From CAUTNH01 sp963543845 (GTDB taxonomy: Bacteria > Bacillota_I > Bacilli_A > Acholeplasmatales > Acholeplasmataceae), in NCBI GenBank assembly GCA_963543845.1, contig CAUUCL010000003.1:33782-97781 (forward strand): a DNA stretch of 64,000 nucleotides, read 5' to 3'. Under the pieces are notes generated by a model. That model made no database searches. It was not told the DNA's origin and saw nothing but the letters and a program-made list of their open reading frames with translations. The position numbers and the translations under genes are program-made. Shown one piece after another: positions 18,301 to 26,368 of the stretch; positions within the stretch are counted from its first letter, which is position 1; each line of letters starts with the position of its first letter.

Positions 18301-19533
18301 TGGAACCATTGGACGAAGATCAGGTGCAATTACTGGAATTACATCCATAACCATCCATTCAGGTTTATTATCTGAATTATGGAACATCTCAACTACTTCT
18401 AATCTTTTAACAATTTTATCTCTTATTTGTTTAGTTGAAACTTTATATTTATGTTTTAAAGTTTCAAGTTCTTTTTCTAAGTCTATCTCTTGAAGTAATC
18501 TTTTAATAGCCTCAGCACCAGTTAATACCTCACATTGGCTATGCGAGAATTTTTCTGATATTCTTGCATAATCATCTTGATCGATTATTTGTTTTTTAGA
18601 AAGTGGTGCACTTCCTGGGTTTATAACAATATATGAATGAAGGTATACAACTTTTTCTAAGTCCTTAACTTTTATACCTAAAAGCATTGCAATTCTTGAA
18701 GGGGAATTTTTTAAATACCAAGTATGAACAATTGGAGCAGCAAGCTCAATATGTCCCATTCTCTCTCTTCTTACAAGTGAATCTGTTATTTCAATTCCAC
18801 ATTTAGGACATACTTGTCCACGATTTACACTTGTTTTTTTACCGCAATCACATTGTTGATCTTTAGTAGGTCCAAAAATTCGCTCACAAAAAAGTCCATC
18901 TTTTTCTGGTTTAGTAGAACGATAGTTAATTGTCTCATGAGTTTTAACCTCACCATATGACCACATTCTAATCTCATCGGGGCTTGCTAATCTAATTTTA
19001 AAATGTGAAAATGTTTTATTACCAAAACCATCTCTTTTAATATCTTGTTTTATTCTTGTTTGAACATCTATCTCTGCTGATTCTTTTTGATTTTTAATCA
19101 TCTCATAATGAGCATCATAATCATAGTATGACAATGCTGATATTTGGTAAAATTCTAAAACTGCATTTATCTCATCAACATAACCTTTTTCAGTTCTTAT
19201 AATTGAATAAAGTTCTGATCTATTTTTTTGAAGTACACCTAAAAGATCAAATGTCGATTCGATTCCATTATCTTTTAAATGTTTAACTAATTTATCGCTT
19301 AAAAGAAGAGATGCTAAATTATTAGGAATACAATTAGTTCTTAGTATATCTATTATCTCATCTAATACTGAGGTAGAAATATTGCTGTTTTCAAACATTA
19401 GTTTATAGTTAGCAATTGTGAAGCGATCAGCATTTTCTAATGTATCAATACCAATTAGATGAAATTGATTTTTTGCATCATCGCTAATTTCCAAATTTTG
19501 AATAGGAATATCTAATTTTCTTTCTTTACTCAT
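15382..19533 (-). CDS. rpoC: DNA-directed RNA polymerase subunit beta'
   Basis: This is the 1383-residue beta' subunit of RNA polymerase. It carries the N-terminal zinc site CDCGKKTSVNRGQVCPKCG near residue 230. The catalytic Mg-binding motif NADFDGDQMP lies near residue 618, and the trigger-loop segment GEPGTQLTMRTFHTGG near residue 1120. There is an N-terminal extension of about 160 residues before the usual start of homology at SPDEIRMWSYGEV. Its start codon overlaps the rpoB stop by one base (TAATG), and a strong terminator follows. The second zinc site near residue 1035 (CHTERG, CEIC, CDSEYGVCAKCYG) is also present. Confidence 0.97.
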   Translation of the reverse strand: MSKERKLDIPIQNLEISDDAKNQFHLIGIDTLENADRFTIANYKLMFENSNISTSVLDEIIDILRTNCIPNNLASLLLSDKLVKHLKDNGIESTFDLLGVLQKNRSELYSIIRTEKGYVDEINAVLEFYQISALSYYDYDAHYEMIKNQKESAEIDVQTRIKQDIKRDGFGNKTFSHFKIRLASPDEIRMWSYGEVKTHETINYRSTKPEKDGLFCERIFGPTKDQQCDCGKKTSVNRGQVCPKCGIEITDSLVRRERMGHIELAAPIVHTWYLKNSPSRIAMLLGIKVKDLEKVVYLHSYIVINPGSAPLSKKQIIDQDDYARISEKFSHSQCEVLTGAEAIKRLLQEIDLEKELETLKHKYKVSTKQIRDKIVKRLEVVEMFHNSDNKPEWMVMDVIPVIAPDLRPMVPLDGGQFATTDLNDLYRRIINRNNRLKEMKKMRITPDLLQTNEKRMLQMAVDSLFDNAKAGYAPSRNGEKKRLAKSLSDLLRGKQGRFRQNLLGKRVDYSGRSVIIVGPDLKMYQAGIPREMAIILFKPFVLNSLQKKLNIEKRKDVVAKYDSMDDDVWQSLEEVVIEHPILLNRAPTLHRLGIQAFEPKLIDGKAIRLHPLVCTAFNADFDGDQMPIHVPLSPEAQAEARLLMLASNNILSPKDGKPVVTPSQDMVLGNYYLTIETPYNPKDEKTFGSKNEGQFFSSVEEAEIAYENKLIDLHTRIFIKPTSISSKFKKEYQDQYLSTTLGKIIFNKILPKDFPFIESPTKEDLENGPSSAFFLPKGGNPKDFYKKFDETKLPKPFAKKFLSMLIAEIFKRYQIAETSKMLDNLKDLGFKYSTIAGFTVSFADIKVYSKKKELITKADEECAVIDENYEMGLLTQAERKGLLVKVWEKARNDIQTGLMAELPKDNHLTMMSDSGARGNVNNFTQLAGMRGLMNNPKGDVIEVPVKASFREGLSVSEFFISTHGARKGSTDTALKTAESGYLTRRLVDVSQDILIVEDDCHTERGVNVSAIRDENNGGKIVVPLKDRIIGRYAACEICHPKNGEVLILKNQMIDEDNAILIEKLGIESVYIRTNLTCDSEYGVCAKCYGRNLANNKPVEIGEAVGVIAAQSIGEPGTQLTMRTFHTGGVASAADITQGLPRIQELFEVRNPKGKAVISEYNGRVSEIQKDSTGISTVIITDEKGKEHAYKTEANVDVIVRKNKEVKAGDKLTQGSIYPKELLRVTSVERVQKYILEEVQKVYYAQGVEISDKHVEIILRQMLKRMMVVSEGDTNLLSGIEVSINDYKKENKKAFTNKLRPAIARPIILGITRAALRSESFLSSASFQETTRILTDAAICGAKDELRGLKENVIIGGLIPAGTGILQDTKYEYDRLNDISLDEE

Positions 19534-22500
19534 TATCTCTTACCTCTAAATCTTGGCTTATCAGTTACAAGTGATTTGATAACTTCATTTTCACCTGTTT
19601 CACTGTTAACAAGCTCAACATATAAACCTAGTGCTTGCAGCTCTCTTGTTAAAACTCTAAAGCTTTCAGGTAAACTTGACTTAGGAATTTCACGACCTGC
19701 TGTTATTGCACTATATACATTATTTCTTCCCATCATATCATCTGATTTAACAGTAAGCATCTCTTGCAGTGTATAAGCTGCTCCATATGCATAAAGCGCC
19801 CAAACTTCCATCTCACCAAATCTTTGACCACCGTTTTGAGCTTTACCACCCATTGGTTGTTGTGTTGTAAGTGAGTATGGTCCTACTGCTCTTGCGTGAA
19901 GTTTATCATCAACCATGTGTGATAGTTTAATCATATACATTGTTCCAACAGAAATCTTATTATTATAAGGCTCTCCTGTTCTTCCATCGTATAGTGTAAC
20001 TTTTCCATCAAGTGATACATTAGCCTCTTTCATAATGTCAACTAATTCTTTATCTTCAACACCATCAAAAACTGGAGTAGCTATTTTAATACCTAGTTTT
20101 TTAGCAGCATATCCAAGATGAATCTCAAGAATTTGACCAATGTTCATACGAGATGGTACACCTAGTGGGTTAAGCATAATATCAATTGGTCTTCCATCTT
20201 CTGTATATGGCATATCCTCACGTGGTAATATTTTAGAAATAACACCCTTATTACCATGTCTACCTGCCATTTTATCTCCTTCACGGATTTTTCTTTTCTT
20301 AGCAACATAAACTTTAATTGACTCATTTACTCCTACAGGAAGCGGAGCAGTTTTCTTAGTTAGGTATTGATAATCTTGAACAACACCACCACCGCCATGA
20401 GGAATTCTAAGTGATGAATCACGATAATCTTTCGCTTTTTCACCGATGATTGCCTCAATTAGTTTTTCAGCAGGAGTTGGTTCAAGCATACCCTTAGGCT
20501 CAATTTTACCAACTAAAATATCGCCTTCGTTTACCTCCCAACCACGAATTACAATACCACGCTCATCAAGTTGTTTAACAGCATCTGCTGAAACGTTTGG
20601 AACATCTCTTGTAATTTCTTCTTTGCTTGATGTTTGTCTGTGATCTTTTGTTTGAATTTCATAACAATCAATATGAACTGATGTGTAAACATCATCTTTA
20701 ACTAAATCCTCACACATAATAACGGCATCCTCATAGTTATATCCTTCCCATGTCATAAATGCCACTGTTACGTTTCTTCCAAGTGCAAGCTCACCCTTAT
20801 CAGTTGAAGGGCCATCAGCAATAACCTCGCCCTTATCAACCCAATCACCATATTTTACAATTGGTTTTTGAAGTACACATGTATCTTGGTTAGATCTTTC
20901 AAAGTTTATTAAATCATAATCATCTTCTTTAGTATATCCTAAATCAGATAGTCTTTGAGCTTGCTCAAAGGTGAATTTTTTCTTAGGAGTATAAATTACT
21001 TCATCTCCAATTTTTACCTCTTGCTCAGGCTCGTTTGTTATTCTTATTTTTCTTGCATCAACATAAGTTATATATCCTGATGAATTAGATACAAGTGTTG
21101 CTCCTGAATCTTTTGCAACCTTATATTCAATTCCTGTTCCAACAATTGGAGAATCTGGTTTAATTAGTGGAACTGCTTGTCTTTGCATGTTCGCACCCAT
21201 TAATGCACGGCTTGCATCATCGTGCTCCAAAAATGGAATAGTAGCAGTTGCAACTGAAACTATTTGCTTAGGTGATACGTCCATATATTGAACTTCATTT
21301 GCATCAAATACTGCTGTTTCACCATTTAATCTACCAATAACTTTATCAGATATAATTGTTCCATCTTTATCAATCGCAGTTGATGCAGAGGCAATAACTG
21401 CACCTTGTTCTTCATTAGCAGTTAATCTTTTTAATTCTTTAGTAACTTTAGGATTTTTACCATCTTGTGCTTTTACAACAAGATAAGGAGTTTGAATAAA
21501 TCCAAATTTATCAACAGATGAATAAGAAGCAAGTGATGAGATAAGACCGATTGATTGACCTTCTGGTGTTTCAATTGGACAAATTCTACCATAGTGAGTA
21601 TTGTGAACATCTCTTACATCAATACCCGCTCTATCACGAGATAATCCACCTGTACCAAGAGCTGAAATTCTTCTTTTTTGTGTAAGCTCTGAAAGTGGAT
21701 TTGTTTGATCCATAAATTGTGATAATTGTGATGAACCAAAAAATATTCTCATTGCTGCAACTAGTGGAGTTGTGTTTATTAAATTAGCAGGTGCTATCTC
21801 ACCAGCTGATACTGTTGACATTTTATCAACGATATTTTTTTCAGTTCTAGCAAGACCTACTCTAAATTGATTTTTTAAAAGTTCTCCAATAAGACGAAGT
21901 CTTCTATTACCTAAATGGTCAATATCATCGACTGTTCCAATTCCATCATGTAAATTTAAATAATAACTTACATCTGCTAATATATCAGATACTGTTACAT
22001 AAATTTTATTTTCTCTTTGGTCATTACCAACAACATTAATTGTTTTAGTTTTTCCAGTTTCTTCATTTTTAACATTAACTTTGATTACTTCAACAAAAAC
22101 ATCTTCACGAACTTTTTCTTTTTCAAAAACATTTCCTGTTAAAAAATATTTTGCGATTTCATCTTCAATGTTATCTTTGTTTTCTCGTAATACTCTAAGA
22201 GCTTCTTCATCTACTTTTTTATCTTTTTCAACTAATACCTCACCAGTATTTATGTTTAAAATGTTATCCTTAGTGAAAAGCCCATCTTTTGTCTCATACG
22301 CAAAGATATGTTCTTCTTGTAAATTTTGTAAGCTGTTTTCTTTTTTAATTGCACAAATTCTAAATGCTGATCTATTTTTCTTGATTAACTCAATTACATC
22401 TTTTGTAACAATGGTACCTGCTTTTAAAATTGAACCATCATTTAACTCATAATCAGCCGCAATAGTTGTGTTTATTATACGATTTGAAAAGTCAAGTTTA

Positions 22501-23330
22501 GTATTAAATTTATATCTGCCAACTTCACTTAAATCATATCTTCTTTTATCAAATAAGCGTGATCTTATAAATTGTCTAGCATTAAATGCTGAAACTCTTT
22601 CACCACTACGAAGTTTTGAATACATTTCAACAACTGCTAAATCAGGTGTTGTATTTTCATCTTTTACGATTGTATCAATTAAAAGTTCCTTACCAAATAA
22701 TTGATTAATTTCATTATCTGTTATAAGTCCTAATGCACGCAAAAAAGTAGTTAAAAAGATCTTTTTTGATCTATCAACTTTTGCATAAAATAACTTCTTA
22801 GAACCCATTTCAAATTCAATCCAAGCACCACGAGTTGGAATCATTTGACTTGTATATTTATATTGATTGATTTTCTTATCAAGCTCACTTGCAAAATACG
22901 CACCTGCTGAACGAATAATTTGTGATACGATAACTCTTTCGGCACCATTTATAATAAATGTTCCTGTTGGTGTCATACATGGCAAATCACATAGTAAAAC
23001 AGTACTTTCTTTTATCTCTCCTGTAAGACTGTTTTCAAGTTTTGCCTGCGCAAATAATTGTCTTGAATATGTAAGATCCATTTTTTTGGCAGAACTAATT
23101 GATTGTTTTGGTGATTCAATAATTGGTTTATCAAAGTATAATCTCATGGTTCCTTGACTATCTTCGATAGGTGAAATTTCATGCAATAACTCTTCAATAT
23201 CTTTTTCTAAGAAATTCTTGAAAGAGTTTGTTTGCATTTCTAATAAATATGGAAGCTCTATATCATAATACATTCTAGAATAATTTCTTCTTTTAGCTTG
23301 TTTTCCATATTCTACTACTTTATAACTCAT
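19533..23330 (-). CDS. rpoB: DNA-directed RNA polymerase subunit beta
   Basis: This is the 1265-residue beta subunit. Landmarks are the rifampicin-pocket segment GSSQLSQFMDQTNPLSELTQ, then KRRISALG near residues 533-559, NYEDAVIMCEDLV, and GRHGNKGVISKILPREDMPY near residue 1040. In the rifampicin pocket the residue equivalent to E. coli His526 is Gln551 (codon CAA at 21680-21678), while the Asp516 and Ser531 equivalents are unchanged. An Asn at this position is known in naturally rifampicin-resistant spiroplasmas and mycoplasmas, so reduced rifampicin binding is plausible here but unproven. It follows the methyltransferase gene by 29 bases and overlaps rpoC by one base. Confidence 0.97.
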   Translation of the reverse strand: MSYKVVEYGKQAKRRNYSRMYYDIELPYLLEMQTNSFKNFLEKDIEELLHEISPIEDSQGTMRLYFDKPIIESPKQSISSAKKMDLTYSRQLFAQAKLENSLTGEIKESTVLLCDLPCMTPTGTFIINGAERVIVSQIIRSAGAYFASELDKKINQYKYTSQMIPTRGAWIEFEMGSKKLFYAKVDRSKKIFLTTFLRALGLITDNEINQLFGKELLIDTIVKDENTTPDLAVVEMYSKLRSGERVSAFNARQFIRSRLFDKRRYDLSEVGRYKFNTKLDFSNRIINTTIAADYELNDGSILKAGTIVTKDVIELIKKNRSAFRICAIKKENSLQNLQEEHIFAYETKDGLFTKDNILNINTGEVLVEKDKKVDEEALRVLRENKDNIEDEIAKYFLTGNVFEKEKVREDVFVEVIKVNVKNEETGKTKTINVVGNDQRENKIYVTVSDILADVSYYLNLHDGIGTVDDIDHLGNRRLRLIGELLKNQFRVGLARTEKNIVDKMSTVSAGEIAPANLINTTPLVAAMRIFFGSSQLSQFMDQTNPLSELTQKRRISALGTGGLSRDRAGIDVRDVHNTHYGRICPIETPEGQSIGLISSLASYSSVDKFGFIQTPYLVVKAQDGKNPKVTKELKRLTANEEQGAVIASASTAIDKDGTIISDKVIGRLNGETAVFDANEVQYMDVSPKQIVSVATATIPFLEHDDASRALMGANMQRQAVPLIKPDSPIVGTGIEYKVAKDSGATLVSNSSGYITYVDARKIRITNEPEQEVKIGDEVIYTPKKKFTFEQAQRLSDLGYTKEDDYDLINFERSNQDTCVLQKPIVKYGDWVDKGEVIADGPSTDKGELALGRNVTVAFMTWEGYNYEDAVIMCEDLVKDDVYTSVHIDCYEIQTKDHRQTSSKEEITRDVPNVSADAVKQLDERGIVIRGWEVNEGDILVGKIEPKGMLEPTPAEKLIEAIIGEKAKDYRDSSLRIPHGGGGVVQDYQYLTKKTAPLPVGVNESIKVYVAKKRKIREGDKMAGRHGNKGVISKILPREDMPYTEDGRPIDIMLNPLGVPSRMNIGQILEIHLGYAAKKLGIKIATPVFDGVEDKELVDIMKEANVSLDGKVTLYDGRTGEPYNNKISVGTMYMIKLSHMVDDKLHARAVGPYSLTTQQPMGGKAQNGGQRFGEMEVWALYAYGAAYTLQEMLTVKSDDMMGRNNVYSAITAGREIPKSSLPESFRVLTRELQALGLYVELVNSETGENEVIKSLVTDKPRFRGKR

Positions 23331-23359
23331 TTTACACGCTCCTTAATAAATAAGCATTT

Positions 23360-23950
23360 TTAATTTTTAGACATAATAATAAAATAACCTTTTTTCTTTT
23401 TTAAAACACTTACATCTTTATAAATTGTTTTTAAATATTCAATACTAGAATTTGCTCCTTTATCTTTTGCAACAACAAAAAGGCAAATTCCATTATCCGT
23501 AAGATAGTCCTTGCTATCTTTATAAAATAGAAATAGTTTTTCTTTCCCAATTCTTATCGGTGGGTTTGATATTATAAGATCGAACTTTCCATCTACACTA
23601 CTAAAAAAATCGCTCTCTAAAAAATTTATATTAACACTGTTTAAAGTAGCATTTTTTCTTGCAAGAGCGAGTGCTCTTTTATTTATATCAACACCAGTTA
23701 TTTTTATACTTGGATAAAACTTTTTTAAAAATACCGAGATAACTCCATAACCCGAGCCACAATCAATACAAGTTTTAATATTTTCTAAATTAGGTAAATA
23801 CTCAAGTAAAACTTCTGTCCCTGCATCTACTTTTTTCTTAGAAAAAACACCACTTGTTGTTTCAAATATGGCTTTTACATTATTGATTATTTTAAAAAAA
23901 CTATTGCTATCATTTTTTAAACTCTCATCGTTTTCAAAATAATGACTCAT
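23360..23950 (-). CDS. Class I SAM-dependent methyltransferase, RsmC/YbxB-like
   Basis: This is a 196-residue class I methyltransferase of the type found between rplL and rpoB in Bacillus (YbxB) and relatives, resembling the RsmC/RlmG guanine-N2 rRNA methyltransferases. The SAM site is CIDCGSGYGVIS near residue 67, and the catalytic motif is LIISNPPIRIG near residue 128, the NPP(Y/F/I) signature of N-methyltransferases. The preceding FTTSGVFSKKKVDAGT-like segment matches the family (here ETTSGVFSKKKVDAG). I chose ATG 23950 because an AAAGGAAA site precedes it; the longer frame would begin at a TTG inside the rplL terminator. The exact rRNA target is unknown. Confidence 0.87.
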   Translation of the reverse strand: MSHYFENDESLKNDSNSFFKIINNVKAIFETTSGVFSKKKVDAGTEVLLEYLPNLENIKTCIDCGSGYGVISVFLKKFYPSIKITGVDINKRALALARKNATLNSVNINFLESDFFSSVDGKFDLIISNPPIRIGKEKLFLFYKDSKDYLTDNGICLFVVAKDKGANSSIEYLKTIYKDVSVLKKKKGYFIIMSKN

Positions 23951-23974
23951 TTTATTTTCCTTTATAAACGACAA

Positions 23975-24000
23975 AAAGCCTAATTCAAAAATTAGGCTTT
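23975..24000 (-). terminator. Terminator or attenuator between rplL and the methyltransferase gene
   Basis: A perfect 11-base-pair stem (AAAGCCTAATT and its complement) with a four-base loop ends in five T residues on the minus strand. It lies about 40 bases after rplL. Partial termination here would lower rpoBC expression relative to the ribosomal stalk proteins, as known for other bacterial rplL-rpoB junctions. Confidence 0.75.
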
Positions 24001-24037
24001 AATAATTTTATATTAAAATATTTTATTTAGTAATAAA

Positions 24038-24412
24038 TTATTGTAGCTCAACTTTAGCACCAGCTGCTTCAAGCTCTTGTTTTAATTTATTAGCATCGTC
24101 TTTGTTAAGACCTTCTTTGATAGTTGAATTAGCTGTTTCAACTAAAGTTTTTGCCTCAGCAAGTCCAAGACCTGTTGCTGTTCTAACAACTTTAATAACA
24201 TTAATTTTGTTTTCACCAAAGCTTTTTAAAATTACATTGAATGCTGATTTTTCCTCAGCTGCTGGAGCACCAGCTTGAGCAGGACCCGCAACTGCTACTG
24301 CGCTTGGGTCTACTCCAAATTCCTCTTTTAATGCTTCTACTAGATCATTAATTTCAACTAATGTCATTGTTTTTAATGCTGCTATAAAATCTTTTTTAGA
24401 TATTTTTGCCAT
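24038..24412 (-). CDS. rplL: 50S ribosomal protein L7/L12
   Basis: L7/L12 forms the flexible stalk that recruits translation GTPases. The 124-residue protein has the N-terminal dimerisation helices (SKKDFIAALKTMTLVEINDL), an Ala/Pro-rich hinge (AVAVAGPAQAGAPAAEE) and the conserved C-terminal domain with KINVIKVVRTATGLGLAEAK. It lies 15 bases after rplJ and ends before a terminator-like hairpin. Confidence 0.97.
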   Translation of the reverse strand: MAKISKKDFIAALKTMTLVEINDLVEALKEEFGVDPSAVAVAGPAQAGAPAAEEKSAFNVILKSFGENKINVIKVVRTATGLGLAEAKTLVETANSTIKEGLNKDDANKLKQELEAAGAKVELQ

Positions 24413-24427
24413 TTTTATTTCCTCCTA

Positions 24428-24931
24428 TTAATTATTTTCTTTTTCTTTTAATTCTTTTAACATATTAAGTCCAATTGCAAGGCTTCTAATTGGCGATAGA
24501 AGTCCTACTGCAAGTTGAGTAAGTAATACATCTCTTGATGGAATATTAGCAAGTTTTTCAATATATGTTTTGTCAACTTCTAATCCCTCAACAACACCGC
24601 TTGTGATAACTACTTTTGAGTTATCTTTTGCATAATCACTTAAAGTCTTTGCGCCAACTACAACATCTTCATAGCTTATCGCAAGTGCTTTTGCACCGAT
24701 AAAGTCTTTTGCAAAATTTTTGTAACCTAGACTTTCTGCTGCTCTTTTTGAAATATTGTTTTTGAAAACTCTAATTTCACATTGTTTATCATGAAGATTT
24801 TTTCTTAGATTTGTTAAATCTAATACAGTTAATCCTGGATAGTCAAAAGCAATTATTGCTTTAGCTTTTTCAAATTTTTGAGCAAGTTCTTTTACCGATT
24901 CTTTTTTCTTTTCGATTGCTTTTACGCTCAT
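24428..24931 (-). CDS. rplJ: 50S ribosomal protein L10
   Basis: L10 anchors the L7/L12 dimers to 23S rRNA at the stalk base. The 167-residue protein has the N-terminal RNA-binding domain, with IIAFDYPGLTVLDLTNLRK and the FKNNISKRAAE motif. The C-terminal helix that carries L12 dimers is at about residues 140-167. It is preceded by a leader (24932-25047) that looks like the Gram-positive L10 autoregulatory attenuator. Confidence 0.96.
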   Translation of the reverse strand: MSVKAIEKKKESVKELAQKFEKAKAIIAFDYPGLTVLDLTNLRKNLHDKQCEIRVFKNNISKRAAESLGYKNFAKDFIGAKALAISYEDVVVGAKTLSDYAKDNSKVVITSGVVEGLEVDKTYIEKLANIPSRDVLLTQLAVGLLSPIRSLAIGLNMLKELKEKENN

Positions 24932-25047
24932 ATTTCCTCCAATCTTTAAAAATAAAAACTCTTTAATCCAAAGAAAAAAGAGTTTATTTTTTAATAATCC
25001 TCGGTAGGGTATTAAGTCCTAAGACTCCTACTTTCTTTGGAATTTGA
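24932..25047 (-). promoter_or_regulatory. Ribosomal protein L10 leader (autoregulatory attenuator)
   Basis: The rplA-rplJ gap is transcribed as a structured leader. The RNA segment ACCCTACCGAGGATT resembles the conserved Firmicutes L10 leader. CCAAAGAAA (25040-25032) is exactly complementary to TTTCTTTGG (24976-24968). The second segment lies in the loop of the terminator hairpin at 24956-24985, so the long-range pairing and the terminator should exclude each other. Binding of the L10-L12 complex is expected to favour termination, as established for Bacillus. Confidence 0.8.
24956..24985 (-). terminator. Leader terminator upstream of rplJ
   Basis: A nine-base-pair stem (AAACTCTTT and its complement) with a 12-base loop is followed by TTTATTTTT on the minus strand, 25 bases before the rplJ start. 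It is part of the L10 leader switch. Confidence 0.75.
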
Positions 25048-25737
25048 TTATTTAATTGTTTCGATATCTAGTTTAATTCCTGGTCCCATTGTTGATGATA
25101 CAGTAAGTGAAGTTATATAACTACCTTTTAAAGTCGCTGGTTTTAATTTTATAACGTGTCTTACAAAAGATTGAATATTCTCACAAACTTTATTAACATC
25201 AAATGATATTAGACCAACTGGTATTTGGATATTTCCAAGTTTATCAACTGAAAACTCTACTTTACCTGCTTTTACCTCTTCAATAGCTTTTTTAATATCA
25301 ACTGCTACTGTTCCAGTTTTTGGATTTGGCATTAAACCACGTGGTCCTAATACCTTTCCAAGAGGTCCTAGTTTTGGCATCATTTTTGGTGTTGCCACCA
25401 TTACATCAAAATCAAGCCAACCTTTTTTAATTTTTTCTAAAATCTCATCGCTTCCTACAAATTCAGCTCCAGCTTCTTTTGCAAGTTTTTCATCATTACC
25501 ATCGCATAAAGCACAAACAACTTTTTTCTTTCCTGTTCCGTGTGGTAAATTAAATGCACCACGTAAGTTTTGTTCTGCTTTTTTTGAATTTAAATTTGTT
25601 TTAATCGCAAGTTCAACAGTTGCATCAAATTTAACATAACTTAATTTTTTATTTAATTCAACAGCTTCTGTTAAAGGGTATAATTTCATTTTTTCATAGC
25701 CCTTACTTGCCTCTTGGTATTTTTTACCTCTTTTCAT
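25048..25737 (-). CDS. rplA: 50S ribosomal protein L1
   Basis: L1 binds 23S rRNA at the mobile L1 stalk, helps release deacylated tRNA, and often represses its own mRNA. The 229-residue protein has normal length and carries MMPKLGPLGKVLGPRGLMP near residue 120 and NPKTGTV just after. Its start ATG follows an AGGAGG site. A hairpin resembling the L1 target lies just upstream at 25752-25781, and a second lies before rplK. Confidence 0.97.
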   Translation of the reverse strand: MKRGKKYQEASKGYEKMKLYPLTEAVELNKKLSYVKFDATVELAIKTNLNSKKAEQNLRGAFNLPHGTGKKKVVCALCDGNDEKLAKEAGAEFVGSDEILEKIKKGWLDFDVMVATPKMMPKLGPLGKVLGPRGLMPNPKTGTVAVDIKKAIEEVKAGKVEFSVDKLGNIQIPVGLISFDVNKVCENIQSFVRHVIKLKPATLKGSYITSLTVSSTMGPGIKLDIETIK

Positions 25738-25751
25738 AATAGCCTCCTAAA

Positions 25752-25781
25752 ATGTGGTCCAAGCGGGATTTCCTCCCACAT
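25752..25781 (-). promoter_or_regulatory. Putative L1-binding site between rplK and rplA
   Basis: In the RNA, ATGTGG and CCACAT close a stem around an internal GGGAGGAAATCCC hairpin and a GGACC bulge. The core, GTGG-x-AGGA-x-AT with CC-G and GACCACAT, is shared with the element before rplK. It resembles the 23S L1-stalk target mimicked in L11-L1 operon mRNAs. The next base run is the AGGAGG ribosome binding site of rplA, well placed for translational control. Confidence 0.6.
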
Positions 25782-25791
25782 GTTTAGAACC

Positions 25792-26217
25792 TTAATCTTC
25801 AATTGTTATGCCCATATTTTTAGCAGTTCCTTCTAATATTTTAGAAGCTGCTTTTACATCGTAGGCATTTAAATCACGCATTTTTAATTCTGCAAGTTTT
25901 TCAAGTTCGCTTCTTTTAATTGTAGCAACCTTTTTTGAATGTGGTTCACCAGAACCCTTATCAATTTTACAAGCCTTTTTTAAAAGATCACTTGCAGGTG
26001 GTGTCTTAGTAACAAAAGAATAACTTCTGTCCTCATAAACACTAATTACAACAGGCACAACATATCCAATTTGATCTTTAGTTCTATCGTTGAACTCTTT
26101 GATAAAAGCTGGAATATTAACTTGTGCTTGACCTAAAGCAGGTCCTACAGGTGGTGCAGGTGTTGCTTGACCAGCAGGAATTTGTAATTTAACTTCTTTT
26201 ACAACTTTTTTAGCCAT
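25792..26217 (-). CDS. rplK: 50S ribosomal protein L11
   Basis: L11 binds the GTPase-associated centre of 23S rRNA. The 141-residue protein begins MAKKVVKEVKLQIPAGQATP and has the Pro-rich switch PAPPVGPALGQAQVNI and the C-terminal RNA-binding domain. The start chosen is ATG 26217, since GGAGG is about seven bases before it. A longer frame would start at an ATG touching that site. It is the first gene of the rplKAJL-rpoBC operon. Confidence 0.97.
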   Translation of the reverse strand: MAKKVVKEVKLQIPAGQATPAPPVGPALGQAQVNIPAFIKEFNDRTKDQIGYVVPVVISVYEDRSYSFVTKTPPASDLLKKACKIDKGSGEPHSKKVATIKRSELEKLAELKMRDLNAYDVKAASKILEGTAKNMGITIED

Positions 26218-26240
26218 ACACATCCTCCTTCATTTTATAT

Positions 26241-26285
26241 AAGCATGTGGTCTACGGATTATCTCCTACCACTAACGGTGTGCTT
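26241..26285 (-). promoter_or_regulatory. Putative L1-binding leader upstream of rplK
   Basis: In the RNA, AAGCA...TGCTT forms an outer stem and GTGGT...ACCAC an inner stem around AGGAGATAATCCGTAG. The core matches the second element before rplA (GTGG-x-AGGA-x-AT, CCG, GACCACAT). Two copies in one operon suggest L1 feedback on both rplK and rplA. This is inference from shape and repetition. Confidence 0.6.
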
Positions 26286-26300
26286 TTTAACAGCTATAAT

Positions 26301-26329
26301 ATATTATCATTTTGCATAAAAAAAGTCAA
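26301..26329 (-). promoter_or_regulatory. Promoter of the rplK-rpoC operon
   Basis: On the minus strand TTGACT (26329-26324) and TAATAT (26306-26301) are 17 bases apart, upstream of the rplK leader. The -35 matches five of six consensus bases. Confidence 0.65.
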
Positions 26330-26368
26330 AAAATATACTTTTGACCTTTCTTATAAAATTTATTAGAA

